A stretch of DNA of 14,794 nucleotides from Proteobacteria bacterium UBA1148 (GTDB taxonomy: Bacteria > Pseudomonadota > Gammaproteobacteria > Steroidobacterales > Rariloculaceae). The stretch's first letter is position 1. Each line of letters begins with the position of its first letter. This document shows, piece by piece, positions 14,338 through 14,794 of this stretch. A program made the translations under genes and the position numbers. The notes under the pieces were generated by a model. The model ran no database searches, was not told the origin of the DNA, and saw only the letters and a list, made by a program, of their open reading frames with translations. The stretch spans positions 19,646 to 34,439 of the forward strand of contig DBZY01000036.1 of the NCBI GenBank assembly GCA_002311835.1, read 5' to 3'.

Positions 14338-14676
14338 ATGAAACTCATCATATCAGTGATTAAGCCGTTCAAACTCGAGGACGTTCGTGAAGCGCTCGCG
14401 GAGGTGGGTGTTCAGGGAATGACCGTGACTGAGACTAAAGGGTTTGGTCGTCAGAAGGGCCATACTGAGCTCTACCGGGGTGCCGAGTACTCCGTGGACT
14501 TCATCCCAAAGACTAAAATTGAAGTAGCAGTGCCAGATGAGCTGCTCGAGGCTGCGGTTGAGGCGATTGTCGATACTGCCCGCACTGGCTCAATTGGCGA
14601 TGGCAAAGTATTTGTATCCGATTTAGTGCAGGTCACTCGGATTCGCACAGGTGAAACCGGCGACCGGGCTTTGTAG
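14338..14676 (+). CDS. glnK: PII nitrogen-regulatory signal protein, GlnK type
   Basis: This trimeric signal protein binds ATP/ADP and 2-oxoglutarate and reports nitrogen status; GlnK forms block the AmtB ammonium channel. It has the standard 112 residues. Its start MKLIISVIKPFKLEDVREAL and GFGRQKGHTELYRGAEYSVDF follow the family closely. The uridylylation tyrosine Y51 sits at the tip of the T-loop. The B-loop TGSIGDGKVFV and the C-loop RIRTGE are intact. The ATG at 14338 has GAGGTG six bases upstream. A probable ammonium transporter begins 23 bases after the stop, the usual glnK-amtB order, which supports the GlnK rather than GlnB assignment. Confidence 0.96.
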   Translation: MKLIISVIKPFKLEDVREALAEVGVQGMTVTETKGFGRQKGHTELYRGAEYSVDFIPKTKIEVAVPDELLEAAVEAIVDTARTGSIGDGKVFVSDLVQVTRIRTGETGDRAL

Positions 14677-14699
14677 AACGAAAGAGAGAGGCAGTGATA

Positions 14700-14794
14700 A
14701 TGCTCAACAATATTTTTAGTAGATTCCGCGTCGCGATTTTCCTGATACTAACGATACTTATACCCAATATAGCTGTTGCGCAGGACGCGTTGGA
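14700..14794 (+). CDS. amtB: Probable ammonium transporter (partial, signal peptide only)
   Basis: Only 31 codons are inside the window. They encode MLNNIFSRFRVAIFLILTIL, then IPNIAVAQDAL. This is a signal peptide with a basic N-region, a hydrophobic core and a likely cleavage after AVA, before QDAL. Many proteobacterial Amt proteins begin with such a cleaved signal. AGAGAGAGG lies upstream of the ATG as a ribosome site. The identification rests mainly on the position 23 bases after glnK; no Amt-specific motif is visible before the edge. Confidence 0.6.
   Translation, partial: MLNNIFSRFRVAIFLILTILIPNIAVAQDAL

Overview
The window reads as chromosomal DNA of a Pseudomonadota bacterium, most likely an uncultivated gammaproteobacterium. 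PurT follows the E. coli protein almost residue by residue at its start and in its motifs. GlnK carries the usual uridylylated tyrosine at position 51 and precedes an ammonium-transporter-like gene. Gene density is high, base composition is close to balanced by eye, and many starts lack a clear Shine-Dalgarno sequence. I saw no rRNA, tRNA, insertion sequence, phage gene or CRISPR array. The lineage is inferred from a few proteins only.

Positions 1-3844 hold amino-acid biosynthesis. The catalytic subunit of acetolactate synthase (ilvB, cut by the window edge) runs on the minus strand. Its regulatory subunit (ilvH) is divergent on the plus strand and leads into proB and proA, a likely ilvH-proB-proA operon with a 1-base overlap between the last two. 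Splitting ilvB from ilvH is unusual.

Positions 3913-6865 carry three minus-strand genes: a 462-residue protein I cannot place, an 87-residue conserved-looking small protein, and an MscS-type mechanosensitive channel.

Positions 7107-10169 form a tight minus-strand operon. In order of transcription it encodes a CofC-like nucleotidyl/glycosyltransferase (TIGR04282-like), a VTT-domain (TVP38/TMEM64) membrane protein, a family-2-like glycosyltransferase (TIGR04283-like) and a radical SAM enzyme with a cysteine-rich tail. Every junction overlaps by 1-4 bases. The two transferase families are known as partners of radical SAM enzymes in arsenosugar- or selenium-associated loci, but the radical SAM protein here does not look like the usual partner (ArsS). 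This is the best candidate for an undescribed pathway in the window.

Divergent from it are a [2Fe-2S] ferredoxin and a TPR lipoprotein (10364-12446). They are followed by purT on the opposite strand, an approximately 650-base stretch without a confident gene, and then glnK and the start of a probable amt gene at the right edge.
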